Origin: Sinosporangium album
Lineage (GTDB): Bacteria; Actinomycetota; Actinomycetes; Streptosporangiales; Streptosporangiaceae
Reading direction: 5' to 3'
Length of the DNA: 64,000 nucleotides
NCBI RefSeq assembly: GCF_900100605.1
Contig: NZ_FNCN01000013.1
Location: forward strand, 62,001 to 126,000
The notes under the pieces were generated by a model. That model was not told the origin of the DNA and searched no databases. It was given only the letters and a program-made list of their open reading frames with translations. Position numbers and translations under genes: made by a program. Shown piece after piece: positions 30,461-38,473 of this stretch; within the stretch, counting starts at the first letter, position 1, and every line of letters starts with the position of its first letter.

Positions 30461-32092
30461 TCAGGCGACGGCGCCGCTGCTCCACACAGTGCGTCCTCCG
30501 AGAAGGGTCAGCTCCGAGGTGATCGTGTGGATCTCCTCGACCGGAATGGTCATGTAGTCCTTGGAGAGGACGGCCAGGTCGGCCTGGTAGCCCGGCACGA
30601 GCCTGCCGCGCACGTCCTCTTCGAAGGTGCACCACGCGCTGCCGACGGTGTAGCCGCGCAGGGCCTCCTCCCGGCTCAGCAGGTTCTCCTCCGACAGGGT
30701 CGGCGTGCCCGACACCGTGAGGCCGGTGAGGAACCACTGGAGGCTGGTGAACGGGTTGTACGAGGCCACTCGCATGGCGTCCGAGCCCAGGCCGACCGGC
30801 ACCTCCGCGTCGAAGAGCGCACGCATCACCGGGGACTCGGCGACACGCTCGGCGCCCCAGATGGAGATGGCCTTCTCGCCGTTGAGACGCAGCAGGCTCT
30901 GGAGCATCAATCCGGCGCCGAGGGCCTTCAGGCGCTCGATGTGCTCCTTGGCGACCGGCTCGGCGTGGACCAGGGTCCAGCGCAGGTCCTTGATGGAGTG
31001 CTCCTTGTCGATGCGCTCCCACAGGTCCAGCAGTCGGTCGATGTACTCCCGCTGGTGGGCGTGGATTTGAACGCTCCAACGCTTGGCCGCGAGAGGCGCG
31101 AGCAGCTTCTCGTGGTGGTCCATCGCCTCGGGGGAGGTGTCGCCCGGCTCGGCGATGCCGTCGTGGCTCTTGTAGAGGATGACCTCACCGATGCCCGACA
31201 TGCGCAGGATGTCGTCGCCGAAGCCCGGCTCCAGGTAGCGCGAGTAGCCCGCGATCTCCTCGTCCTCCATGCCGGGGGCCGAGGGGTGCTGGTAGAGCCG
31301 CACCCGGGTCGCCAGCTCGCCGCGCCGCCACGCCTCGTAGATCGGGCCGTAGACGTCGGGGCCGGTGTTGTAGCCGCCGCCGTCGATGCAGCCGGTCATG
31401 CCGAGGCGGGCGAACTCCCGCGACACCGCCGCGGTCGAGGCGACCTGCTCCTCGAAGGTGGGGACGGGGAGCTGCTTGTAGAACCACGGCATGAGCATCC
31501 GGCCGGAGCCGCGCCCGGTGAGTTCGCCGTCCTCGTCGCGGTCGAACGTGCCCACGGTCAGCCCGGCGACGAGCTCGTCGTTGATCCCCAGGGTCTCCAT
31601 GGCCAGCGTGTTCAGCTGCACCCAGGCGTACTGCATCTGCACGTACACCGGGTGGTCGGGGGCCACGCGGTCCAGGTCCTCCTTGGTCGGACCGAGCCCG
31701 CCGTCCTGGAACTGCTTCTCGTCCCAGCCGCCGATGACCCGGATCCAGGTGCCCTTGGGCTGGTTGCGTGCCGCCTCGGCGATGGTCGAAAGCGCGGTGG
31801 ACAGCTCGTAGACGTCCTCCCAGCGCAGCTCGTCGTTCCAGGTGAGTCCGGCGCGGACGAAGTGCACGTGGGAGTCGATGAGCCCGGGGATGACCCGGCG
31901 GCCGTCCAGGTCCACGACCTCGGTGGAGTCGTCGGCGAGCGCGCGGATCTCCTCGTCGGAGCCGGCCGCGATGATCACGCCTCCTCGGATGGCCAGGGCG
32001 CTGACCTCGCCGGGCACCCCACCGTCATCGGAAAGCGTGGTGATACGGCCGTTGAGGAGAATCTGCTCTGGGATAGACGGCAAAACCCGCAC
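30461..32092 (-). CDS. YtcJ-like amidohydrolase (amidohydrolase family 3)
   Basis: A 543-residue metal-dependent hydrolase. PGLIDSHVHF places the first metal ligands at H75 and H77. HAHQRE and LVHAEP supply later ligands, and GLGSDAMRV holds the catalytic Asp. The C-terminal composite sandwich domain ends GYQADLAVLSKD. There is no signal peptide, so it acts in the cytoplasm, presumably on what the following Opp-type importer delivers. GTG 32092 sits directly against its SD; TTG 32083, eight bases after GGGAGAGG, is an equally good start. It is the first gene of a leftward operon divergent from lysR. Confidence 0.9.
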   Translation of the reverse strand: MRVLPSIPEQILLNGRITTLSDDGGVPGEVSALAIRGGVIIAAGSDEEIRALADDSTEVVDLDGRRVIPGLIDSHVHFVRAGLTWNDELRWEDVYELSTALSTIAEAARNQPKGTWIRVIGGWDEKQFQDGGLGPTKEDLDRVAPDHPVYVQMQYAWVQLNTLAMETLGINDELVAGLTVGTFDRDEDGELTGRGSGRMLMPWFYKQLPVPTFEEQVASTAAVSREFARLGMTGCIDGGGYNTGPDVYGPIYEAWRRGELATRVRLYQHPSAPGMEDEEIAGYSRYLEPGFGDDILRMSGIGEVILYKSHDGIAEPGDTSPEAMDHHEKLLAPLAAKRWSVQIHAHQREYIDRLLDLWERIDKEHSIKDLRWTLVHAEPVAKEHIERLKALGAGLMLQSLLRLNGEKAISIWGAERVAESPVMRALFDAEVPVGLGSDAMRVASYNPFTSLQWFLTGLTVSGTPTLSEENLLSREEALRGYTVGSAWCTFEEDVRGRLVPGYQADLAVLSKDYMTIPVEEIHTITSELTLLGGRTVWSSGAVA

Positions 32093-32254
32093 CTCTCCCT
32101 GTTAACGGGCCCGCCCCTAATCGGAGGCGGCCCAGTGACTGATCAAGTTGATAAACGCCGGTACGGCACTGCCCGCCCTTCGGCGTGTGCGGCGACAAAA
32201 CTCCCTGCTCGCATGGCCGATACCCGGCGACCATGTCCTTAATCGTCGCCTCTC

Positions 32255-32279
32255 CCTTCTGTCCCGGTCCAACAGAAGG
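32255..32279. promoter_or_regulatory. Inverted repeat in lysR/amidohydrolase gap
   Basis: CCTTCTGT (32255-32262) and ACAGAAGG (32272-32279) form an 8-bp inverted repeat with a 9-bp spacer. It is a candidate LysR-type or promoter-proximal operator between the divergent genes. Confidence 0.5.
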
Positions 32280-32291
32280 TTTCGGACGTAG

Positions 32292-32310
32292 CTATCGATA
32301 CCATCGATAG
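32292..32310. promoter_or_regulatory. Palindrome abutting the LysR start codon
   Basis: CTATCGATACCATCGATAG is a perfect 8-bp inverted repeat with a 3-bp centre and ends one base before the ATG at 32311. It contains the T-N11-A arrangement typical of LysR boxes. No SD fits between it and the ATG, so the lysR message may be leaderless. Confidence 0.7.
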
Positions 32311-33210
32311 ATGGAGCTGAGACAGGTCGAGCACTTCCTCGCGGTGGCTGAGGAGCTCAACTTCTCCCGCGCCGCAACGCGCCTCAATCTCGGGCAATCC
32401 GCCGTTTCCGCCTCCGTCCGTGCCCTGGAGCGCGACCTCAACGCGGCGCTGTTCGCCCGCACCAGCCGTGCCGTACGGCTGACCGAGGCGGGCCGCGTCT
32501 TCCTGCCCGCCGCCCGCCGGCTCCTGGCCGCCGCCCGCGACGCGCGCAACGACGTGTCCACCGTCAGCGGAATGCTCACCGGCGTGGTGCGGGTCGGCCT
32601 CACCCAGACCCTGCAGGGCATCGACGTCCCCGGCGCCCTCACCGACGTACGGCGACGGCACCCCGGCCTGACCCTCCAGCTCCGCCAGGGCTACCCCAAC
32701 ACGCTGCTGTCCGATGTCGCCCGCGGCAGGCTCGACCTCGCCGTCGTGCCCGTGACCAAGGCCCCGCCGGAGGGGGTGCGCCTGAACCTGCTCTACAGCG
32801 AGGACCTCGTGGTGGTCACCCCGCCCGGGCACCGCCTCGCCGACCGCGCCACCGTCGACCTCACCGAGCTCGCCGGCGAGGTGTGGGTCGAGTTCCTCAA
32901 AGGCACGACCCTGAGAGACGCGACCGACGCGGCGGCGCGCGCCGCCCGCCTGACGCGCAGCATCGTCGCCGACGTCGGACAGCTACCGCTGCTCGTCGAC
33001 CTGGTGAAGGCGGGTGCCGGCATCGCCATCGTGCCGAGGTCGGTCGCCGAGCAGACGGGCCTGCTGCCGATCACGATCCGCCAGAGCCTTCCCCGCCGGA
33101 TCCTGATGCTGGCCTACCCGCATTCGACGCAGAGCACGACCGCGGCCGCGGTGGTCATCGAGGCGCTCATGTCCGCGCGCCGCCGTACGTCGATCGCCGC
33201 AGTGGGCTGA
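32311..33210 (+). CDS. LysR-family transcriptional regulator
   Basis: A 299-residue regulator. The N-terminal winged helix-turn-helix (residues 1-60: MELRQVEHFLAVAEELNFSR, then the QSAVSASVRALE recognition helix) is followed by a type 2 periplasmic-binding-like effector domain (about 90-295). It is divergent from the amidohydrolase/Opp cassette, the classical layout for a LysR activator that senses the pathway substrate and represses itself. The start codon directly follows the palindrome. Confidence 0.92.
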   Translation: MELRQVEHFLAVAEELNFSRAATRLNLGQSAVSASVRALERDLNAALFARTSRAVRLTEAGRVFLPAARRLLAAARDARNDVSTVSGMLTGVVRVGLTQTLQGIDVPGALTDVRRRHPGLTLQLRQGYPNTLLSDVARGRLDLAVVPVTKAPPEGVRLNLLYSEDLVVVTPPGHRLADRATVDLTELAGEVWVEFLKGTTLRDATDAAARAARLTRSIVADVGQLPLLVDLVKAGAGIAIVPRSVAEQTGLLPITIRQSLPRRILMLAYPHSTQSTTAAAVVIEALMSARRRTSIAAVG

Positions 33211-33365
33211 GCGAGGTTGCCAGGGTTTCCGTGGAATGCGGGGGCATGACAACTCTGGTTTGAGCGGGCGGCAGCGGACAGATTGGGACCTGGGCTCGCG
33301 GTGGCTGCGGCTGGTGAGCACCCTGTCGCACCGCCACGCGGAAACCCGAAGGAGAGCTCCCTCCC

Positions 33366-34025
33366 ATGGCCCTTCCTGTGATCATCATCGCCGGGATCGC
33401 GATCTCCTCGTTTCTCGCCTGGAAGCTGCGTAGGAAGAAGTTCCGGCTCGCGGTCCTCGGTGCCAGATGCACCGGGAAGACGACGCTCATCGAGTCCTGG
33501 CGCGGCACGTGGGTGGAGGACCCGGACAGAACCTTGATCCCCAAGACATATGACAAGACGAAGCTGACGGTGGACGGCCTCCGGCTGACCTTCGTCAAAC
33601 TCGGCGATCTGAGCGGCGAGGTGAACTCCTGGCCGCAGTGGGAGGACCGGGTCAAGGACAGCCGTTATCTGCTCTATCTGGTCGACGCGCGCATGCTCGC
33701 GGGTCTCCCCATGTCGGAAGAGCGGACGTGGTACAGAGTTGAGGACGACGCCGGACAGATCAGCAGCAACTGGCTCAAAGCCAGCCTTGTGCATCTCTGC
33801 CTGCTGGTGGTCACCCACACGGACGAGGATCCCCGGCAGGCGGGACTCAGCGCCGGTGCCTACCACGACCTCATCGCCAGGCAGCTCGACCCGATCGTGC
33901 TGAGGATGGGCGGCGACCGCCTCGTACGGACGGTCATCGGCTGCCTGAAGGACCCGAAGTCGGCTGAGGAGACCACCTCCAAGATCATGAAGCACATCGT
34001 GGGCTTCGAGAAGGAGCTGAAGTGA
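33366..34025 (+). CDS. Membrane-anchored GTPase-like protein
   Basis: A 219-residue P-loop protein I cannot assign to a named family. Residues 3-20 form one hydrophobic helix followed by basic LRRKK, so the nucleotide domain should face the cytoplasm. G1 is GARCTGKTT (residues 32-40). A DLSG at 81-84 sits where the DxxG switch II would be. THTD at 150-153 may replace the NKxD base-recognition motif. A YLLYLVDAR strand precedes G4. The departure from NKxD makes GTP specificity uncertain. AAGGAGA lies upstream. The stop overlaps the next gene as GTGA, so the two are coupled. Confidence 0.75.
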   Translation: MALPVIIIAGIAISSFLAWKLRRKKFRLAVLGARCTGKTTLIESWRGTWVEDPDRTLIPKTYDKTKLTVDGLRLTFVKLGDLSGEVNSWPQWEDRVKDSRYLLYLVDARMLAGLPMSEERTWYRVEDDAGQISSNWLKASLVHLCLLVVTHTDEDPRQAGLSAGAYHDLIARQLDPIVLRMGGDRLVRTVIGCLKDPKSAEETTSKIMKHIVGFEKELK

Positions 34026-34684
34026 CGGTCGAGCCGGCCACGGTCCACATCATCTACGCGGAGTTCCCCGAGGAACAGCCTGAGGAGCAGCACGCGTTCG
34101 CGTGGCTCGACGGACGGGCGCTCGCTCCCGACGAACGCGCCGAGCGCATGTCGATCCACGAGGCGTTCGTCGAGATCACGTCCGGCGCCGCCTACGACGA
34201 CACACGGGTCCGCGGGGAGCGCGTCATACGGAACGGCGGCCGTGTGCTGATCGAATACCCGATCACGGTGGCCGATGAGACGCCGAGACGGATGACCGCC
34301 TGCGCCGTGGTGTCGGTGCCCCGCCGGCGACGCGGCGTTCGCGACATGACGTGGGTGGAGCCCGTGGCCGACGAGATCGTCGGCATCATGCGCGACAACG
34401 GGCTCGCCGCCGACAGATACCGGATCGCTCGCCTGCTGGCCACGGGCTGGACGGAGCAACGCTACAAAGAGGTCGCCCGGGGAGTGGCGAAGGGCGTGAA
34501 GACCGCGGCGCCCGTTGCCATAGAGGCGGCGAAGCAGTACCGCACCTATGCCGAGAACCAAACCCGTCAGGACAAGAGCGGCACGGGAAAAGCGCCGAGC
34601 CCCCTCCGGCGATCTCTCGGAGTGGCGGCACTGTTCCTGCTGGCACTGATCACATTCTGGATCTACAGGAAAGTAGCGCGATAG
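34022..34684 (+). CDS. C-tail-anchored protein of unknown function
   Basis: A 220-residue protein with no family I recognise. The first 190 residues are soluble and charged, with an acidic start (EFPEEQPEEQ) and an Arg-rich patch (SVPRRRRGVRD). The last 23 residues contain a single membrane helix (about 199-214) ending in a basic tail, consistent with a tail anchor with the N-terminus inside. It starts at GTG 34022 within the stop of the GTPase-like gene, and the third gene begins two bases after its stop. Coupling and shared membrane location suggest that the first two products interact. Confidence 0.7.
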   Translation: MTVEPATVHIIYAEFPEEQPEEQHAFAWLDGRALAPDERAERMSIHEAFVEITSGAAYDDTRVRGERVIRNGGRVLIEYPITVADETPRRMTACAVVSVPRRRRGVRDMTWVEPVADEIVGIMRDNGLAADRYRIARLLATGWTEQRYKEVARGVAKGVKTAAPVAIEAAKQYRTYAENQTRQDKSGTGKAPSPLRRSLGVAALFLLALITFWIYRKVAR

Positions 34685-34686
34685 CC

Positions 34687-35460
34687 GTGCCGAAGGGCGA
34701 GCGCCGTTTGAAGAAGAGGCTCGTGGCCATTCACCGCGATGACTTCAACCGGGCGAGAAGCGAGGCCCCCAATCTGCTCACCGATCAGTTCACCACGGTC
34801 GTCCCCGTTCCCCTGCGGCCCCCGGAGAGCGAGGACCCCGCGCTCGTGGAACTGCAGGACGAGCTGGAGCCGGGCGTGCTCATGCTCAGAAACCGCTGGG
34901 ACGACAGCGAATACATCCATGCGGCGATGGCGTACGAGCGCATCTCGCTCTCCAAGTTCAATCTGTTCGCCGAGATCTGCCAGATCCTGGGAGCGAACCG
35001 ACTGGACGTCGTAGAGATCCGGGAGGTGACCGAGGGGGGAAAGATCAGCGGATCCGTCAAGTTCAACGCCGGGGTCGCCTCACTTTCCGGCGGCGGGGGC
35101 AGCGAGCGGCTGCGGAAGATCGCCCAGTCGGTGCACGGGCACTGGGAATGGCGCGGCACACCACCTGACGGGGAGAAGGCCAAGGCGCATGCCCGCCGCG
35201 CTGGGATCAGCGGAGATCCCGTGGTGGCGGGACTCATCCGGCAGCGCTGCGACCCGGGGAACAAGCTGACGGAGTACGGTCTCGAACTCGACATCAGCTC
35301 AGAGGCCAAACACGACATCCAGGCGGCGTCCGGCCTCATGTCCATGCTCAAGAAGCTCCGCATCCCCGGCATCGATTCCACGTTCGAGAAGCTGAAGAGC
35401 GAGACCGAACGGCTTGTCCTCAGCGTCGAGGTCGTCTTCCCACGCGATCCCGCCGGCTGA
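34687..35460 (+). CDS. Soluble protein of unknown function, third gene of GTPase-like cassette
   Basis: A 257-residue protein without signal peptide, membrane helix or recognised motif. It starts at GTG 34687 as MPKGERRLKKRL, a basic N-terminus. A Gly-rich SLSGGGGSERL segment near residue 140 precedes a helix-rich C-terminal half. An open frame extends far upstream, but only as a shadow of gene two. Two bases separate it from gene two, so it must be co-transcribed. It could be the effector or regulator of the membrane GTPase-like pair. That is inference from layout only. Confidence 0.7.
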   Translation: MPKGERRLKKRLVAIHRDDFNRARSEAPNLLTDQFTTVVPVPLRPPESEDPALVELQDELEPGVLMLRNRWDDSEYIHAAMAYERISLSKFNLFAEICQILGANRLDVVEIREVTEGGKISGSVKFNAGVASLSGGGGSERLRKIAQSVHGHWEWRGTPPDGEKAKAHARRAGISGDPVVAGLIRQRCDPGNKLTEYGLELDISSEAKHDIQAASGLMSMLKKLRIPGIDSTFEKLKSETERLVLSVEVVFPRDPAG

Positions 35461-35475
35461 GCCCGCGGCCGGTCA

Positions 35476-35505
35476 TCGCCGGAGCACGCGCCACCGCTCC
35501 GGCGA
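35476..35505. terminator. Hairpin between convergent GTPase-like cassette and XRE gene
   Basis: TCGCCGGAGC (35476-35485) and GCTCCGGCGA (35496-35505) make a 10-bp stem with a 10-base loop, 15 bp after the third cassette gene. Confidence 0.75.
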
Positions 35506-35511
35506 GCCGAT

Positions 35512-36783
35512 TCACCCCCGCCACCCGCAGTACGGCTCGGTCACCTGCTGCAGCTCGGGCCAGAGCGCGGCGACGCGCTCGTCGGCGCGGCGGCGCCGTA
35601 CGGCCTGGCGGAACGCCCGCAGGCCGAACCGGACGGTCGCGGAGTCCACGACTCGGATGTCGTCAAGCATGTCGGACATGAGCGCGCAGCCCCGCGTGAG
35701 GTCGCCGTCCTCGGCCAGGGCGACGGCCCGCCGTACGGCGAAGCGCACCCGTGACCTGCGTGAACCGGGCGCGAGGCCGGCCAGGGCGCCGCCGAGGATC
35801 TCGGCGGCTTCGTCGGGACGGCCGAGGTCGTGCAGGCACCAGCCGGTCACCATGGTGGTCATCACGTCCACCGGCACGGATGTGCCGAGCGGGCGGGCGA
35901 ACCCTTCGGCGGGGCGTGGCGGAGGAGCTTCGCGCGCGGAACGCTCCCACAGCGTGTGCGCGTGGTCGACCGCCGTGCGGAAACCGTGGTCGTTGACCGC
36001 CATGGCGTGGCCTTGGGCTTCGCGGAGCGCGGCGAGCCAGCGCACCCGGGGCGGCAGGGAGCTCAGGGAGCGCACCCGCTCGGCCAGCCGTACCGTGGGG
36101 TCGGCCTTGCCCTGGTAGAGCGTGGTGAGCGCTCGCCGTACGTCCGCGTATTCGACGAGCTCCCTGTCTCCCCCCTCCTGCGCGAACTCCACGGCCCGGT
36201 CGGTCCACCACCTGGCCGCGGCGTCGTCCCCGCACTCCTGCGCCATCCACCCGGTGAACTCGGCGGCACGCGCGGCCAGCCGGAGCAGCCGCATCCGCGA
36301 GCGCCCCTTGGTGTACGGCAGAGCCGAGCGCAGCGCCTGTACGTGGAAGATGGCGACCGGCAGGACCATGCCGGGGGAGGCCGACTGTCCGAACCTGATG
36401 GTCTCGTTGAGCAGCGCGCCCTGCGCGTCAAGGTCGCCGGGCGCCGGGGCGAACGTCATGCGGACTGGATCGTTCCCCGCCAGAGCGGTGAACCGCGCCA
36501 CGCCGTCGCCCGATAGCAGGAGCTCCCACTCCGCATGCGCCGACTCCCTGCCCGGTGCGTCCGGTCTACCGGGCTGCCCCTGGTCGGCGAGCGCCATCAG
36601 GGCGCCTCCGGCCTTGAGCGCGGCGTCGCAACGCCTGGCCAGTTGCGGTGTCGGGCGCCGCTCCCCTGATTCGATCTTGGAAAGGTGGCCTTTGGTGTAG
36701 TCGATCCGCTCGCCGAGCTCCTTGAGTGACAGTCCTGCCAAGAGACGGAGGCGTCGTAATTCCACGCGGAAATGAGAAGGCAT
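35512..36783 (-). CDS. XRE-family regulator with long C-terminal repeat domain
   Basis: A 423-residue protein. An N-terminal helix-turn-helix (about residues 8-62: LRRLRLLAGLSLKELGERI, then TKGHLSKIESGER) is followed by about 350 residues of Ala/Leu/Arg-rich helices resembling tetratricopeptide-like repeats, a common architecture in actinomycete signalling regulators. It has no transmembrane segment. ATG 36783 follows GAAGGG. It converges with the GTPase-like cassette and diverges from the serine hydrolase. Its target is unknown. Confidence 0.85.
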   Translation of the reverse strand: MPSHFRVELRRLRLLAGLSLKELGERIDYTKGHLSKIESGERRPTPQLARRCDAALKAGGALMALADQGQPGRPDAPGRESAHAEWELLLSGDGVARFTALAGNDPVRMTFAPAPGDLDAQGALLNETIRFGQSASPGMVLPVAIFHVQALRSALPYTKGRSRMRLLRLAARAAEFTGWMAQECGDDAAARWWTDRAVEFAQEGGDRELVEYADVRRALTTLYQGKADPTVRLAERVRSLSSLPPRVRWLAALREAQGHAMAVNDHGFRTAVDHAHTLWERSAREAPPPRPAEGFARPLGTSVPVDVMTTMVTGWCLHDLGRPDEAAEILGGALAGLAPGSRRSRVRFAVRRAVALAEDGDLTRGCALMSDMLDDIRVVDSATVRFGLRAFRQAVRRRRADERVAALWPELQQVTEPYCGWRG

Positions 36784-37116
36784 TTCGGGCCCTTCACCCC
36801 AGAGATGACCTTGTTCCCCAGGTTAAAGGAAGGGACTTCGGCTGACCCCATTCGTGACGTAGAGGTCACCGAACCGTTCCATGCCCGCGGAACAGAACCA
36901 TGGATGCCACGATAAAGAGGACTATTTTCTTCGGCCCTGTACCCGCCTCAACCGGTCGCTGAAGTCCAGACGTCTATTGCCCGTGTCGACTTTGGTCGTC
37001 GGGCGTTACTCCTTGGGACTGTCTGCGATCTCCTCCTCGCAGAGGAGGAGATCCAGGTAAAGCGAATGCAAAGATCGTGGTGTTGGTTCTGCAGACTTTC
37101 GAGGAGATATCTCACG
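36784..37116. other. Intergenic, XRE regulator / serine hydrolase
   Basis: These 333 bp lie between divergent genes and hold no gene I can support. The right half carries a perfect 12-bp hairpin (37027-37053). The base composition is less GC-rich than the surroundings, fitting promoter DNA for both directions. Confidence 0.55.
37027..37053 (+). promoter_or_regulatory. Leader hairpin with SD-like and anti-SD arms
   Basis: GATCTCCTCCTC (37027-37038) and GAGGAGGAGATC (37042-37053) form a 12-bp stem with loop GCA. The left arm is complementary to the true SD of the serine hydrolase (GAGGAGAT, 37101-37108), so alternative pairing could control translation. The lack of a U-tract argues against a simple terminator. 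Confidence 0.6.
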
Positions 37117-38421
37117 ATGGCCTTCGCACGACCTGCCCGCCGTTCGCTAACGATCATGGGGTTGAGCGCCGCGCTGATCGCCGCAGCCGCTCCGGCCGCC
37201 GTGGCGGATCCCGTGCCCGCCGCCGCGCCCTCTCCCGCGCCCTCTCCCGAGTCCTCCGCCACGGCCGCCCCGTCGCTGGACCGGAGAGAACTGCGCCGCA
37301 CGCTTGACGCCATGCACACGGCGGGGATGTACGGCACCTACTCCGCCGTGCGCGACGGGTACGCGCGCTGGACCGGTGCCGCAGGGGTCGCCGACGTGGA
37401 CACCAAGCGGCCGGTACGCTCCTGGATGCACCACCGGATCGGCAGTCTCACCAAGACCTACGTGGCGGTCGCCGTACTCCAGCAGGTCAAGAAGGGGAAG
37501 ATCGAGCTGGACGCGCCGATCGGGCGCTACCTCCCCGATCTCGTGCCCGGCGAACGCGGCCAGAAGGTCACGGTGCGGATGCTGCTCAACCACACCAGCG
37601 GCATCCAGGACTACGACCACGTGATCTTCAACTCGGTGGAGAGCCTGGAGGAGGTCCGCACGCGCACCTTCAAACCTGAGGAGCTCGTCGCGTTCGGCAT
37701 GAACCAGCCGCCGACGAACGAGCCCGGAGGGCTGTGGAGCTACTCCAATACGAACTACATCCTCGCCGGGCTGCTGCTCACCAAGGTCACGGGGATCGAC
37801 GCCGAGGACTACATCACCCGTCACGTGATCCGCCCGGCCGGCCTGCACAACACCTACTTCCCCCGCACGCCGCGGATCGCCGGCCCGCACTCCAAGGCGT
37901 ATGAGAACCTCCACGGGTTCTTCGACCCGCCGCGCGACTTCAGCGTCTACAACATGTCATGGGCCAGTACGGCGGGAGCCATCGTCTCCACCGCCGAAGA
38001 GGTCAACCGGTTCTACCGCCTCCTGCTCGGCGGGAAGATCCTCGGCCAGAGCGAGCTCCGCGAGATGCTGACGACGGTGCCGGTGCATGACGGGGCCGGC
38101 AACGTGGTCATGGACTACGGCCTCGGCATCTACAAGCAGGGTCTTCCCTGCGGCGACTTCTGGGGCCACGACGGCGGGGTGATCGGCATGGCCACCCAGA
38201 CGCTGTCGACCCCCGACGGCCGACGCCAGATGACCATAGGGATGAACCTCATCAAGTACCAGAAGCTCGGCCCGGACGGATGGCCGCAGCCGCACCCCAT
38301 CGACTACGCCCTCGTCGACCACCTTCTCCAAGCCCTCTGCGGATCCACGGGGACGACCGCCAAGTCCGCCGGTCAGACCTACGTGCCCTTCCCCACCGAG
38401 CGGTTCAGCGTCAAGCGCTGA
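37117..38421 (+). CDS. Secreted serine hydrolase, class C beta-lactamase/DD-peptidase family
   Basis: A 434-residue exported protein. A signal peptide (about residues 1-30, cleavage near AVA-DP) precedes a Pro/Ala linker. The catalytic motifs are S110-L-T-K113, Y209-S-N211 and H351-D-G353, the complete set for D-alanyl-D-alanine carboxypeptidases, class C beta-lactamases and related esterases. ATG 37117 is chosen because GAGGAGAT is well placed and the signal peptide begins there; ATG 37066 would put an extra hydrophilic segment first. A terminator follows. Whether it acts on peptidoglycan, beta-lactams or another ester/amide cannot be decided. Confidence 0.92.
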   Translation: MAFARPARRSLTIMGLSAALIAAAAPAAVADPVPAAAPSPAPSPESSATAAPSLDRRELRRTLDAMHTAGMYGTYSAVRDGYARWTGAAGVADVDTKRPVRSWMHHRIGSLTKTYVAVAVLQQVKKGKIELDAPIGRYLPDLVPGERGQKVTVRMLLNHTSGIQDYDHVIFNSVESLEEVRTRTFKPEELVAFGMNQPPTNEPGGLWSYSNTNYILAGLLLTKVTGIDAEDYITRHVIRPAGLHNTYFPRTPRIAGPHSKAYENLHGFFDPPRDFSVYNMSWASTAGAIVSTAEEVNRFYRLLLGGKILGQSELREMLTTVPVHDGAGNVVMDYGLGIYKQGLPCGDFWGHDGGVIGMATQTLSTPDGRRQMTIGMNLIKYQKLGPDGWPQPHPIDYALVDHLLQALCGSTGTTAKSAGQTYVPFPTERFSVKR

Positions 38422-38434
38422 CCGGCGCACGACA

Positions 38435-38459
38435 CCCCCGGCCCTCACCGGGCCGGGGG
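38435..38459 (+). terminator. Terminator after serine hydrolase
   Basis: CCCCCGGCCC (38435-38444) and GGGCCGGGGG (38450-38459) form a 10-bp stem with loop TCACC, followed by TTTCTCCTT. This is a good intrinsic terminator. Confidence 0.9.
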
Positions 38460-38473
38460 TTTCTCCTTCGCCC

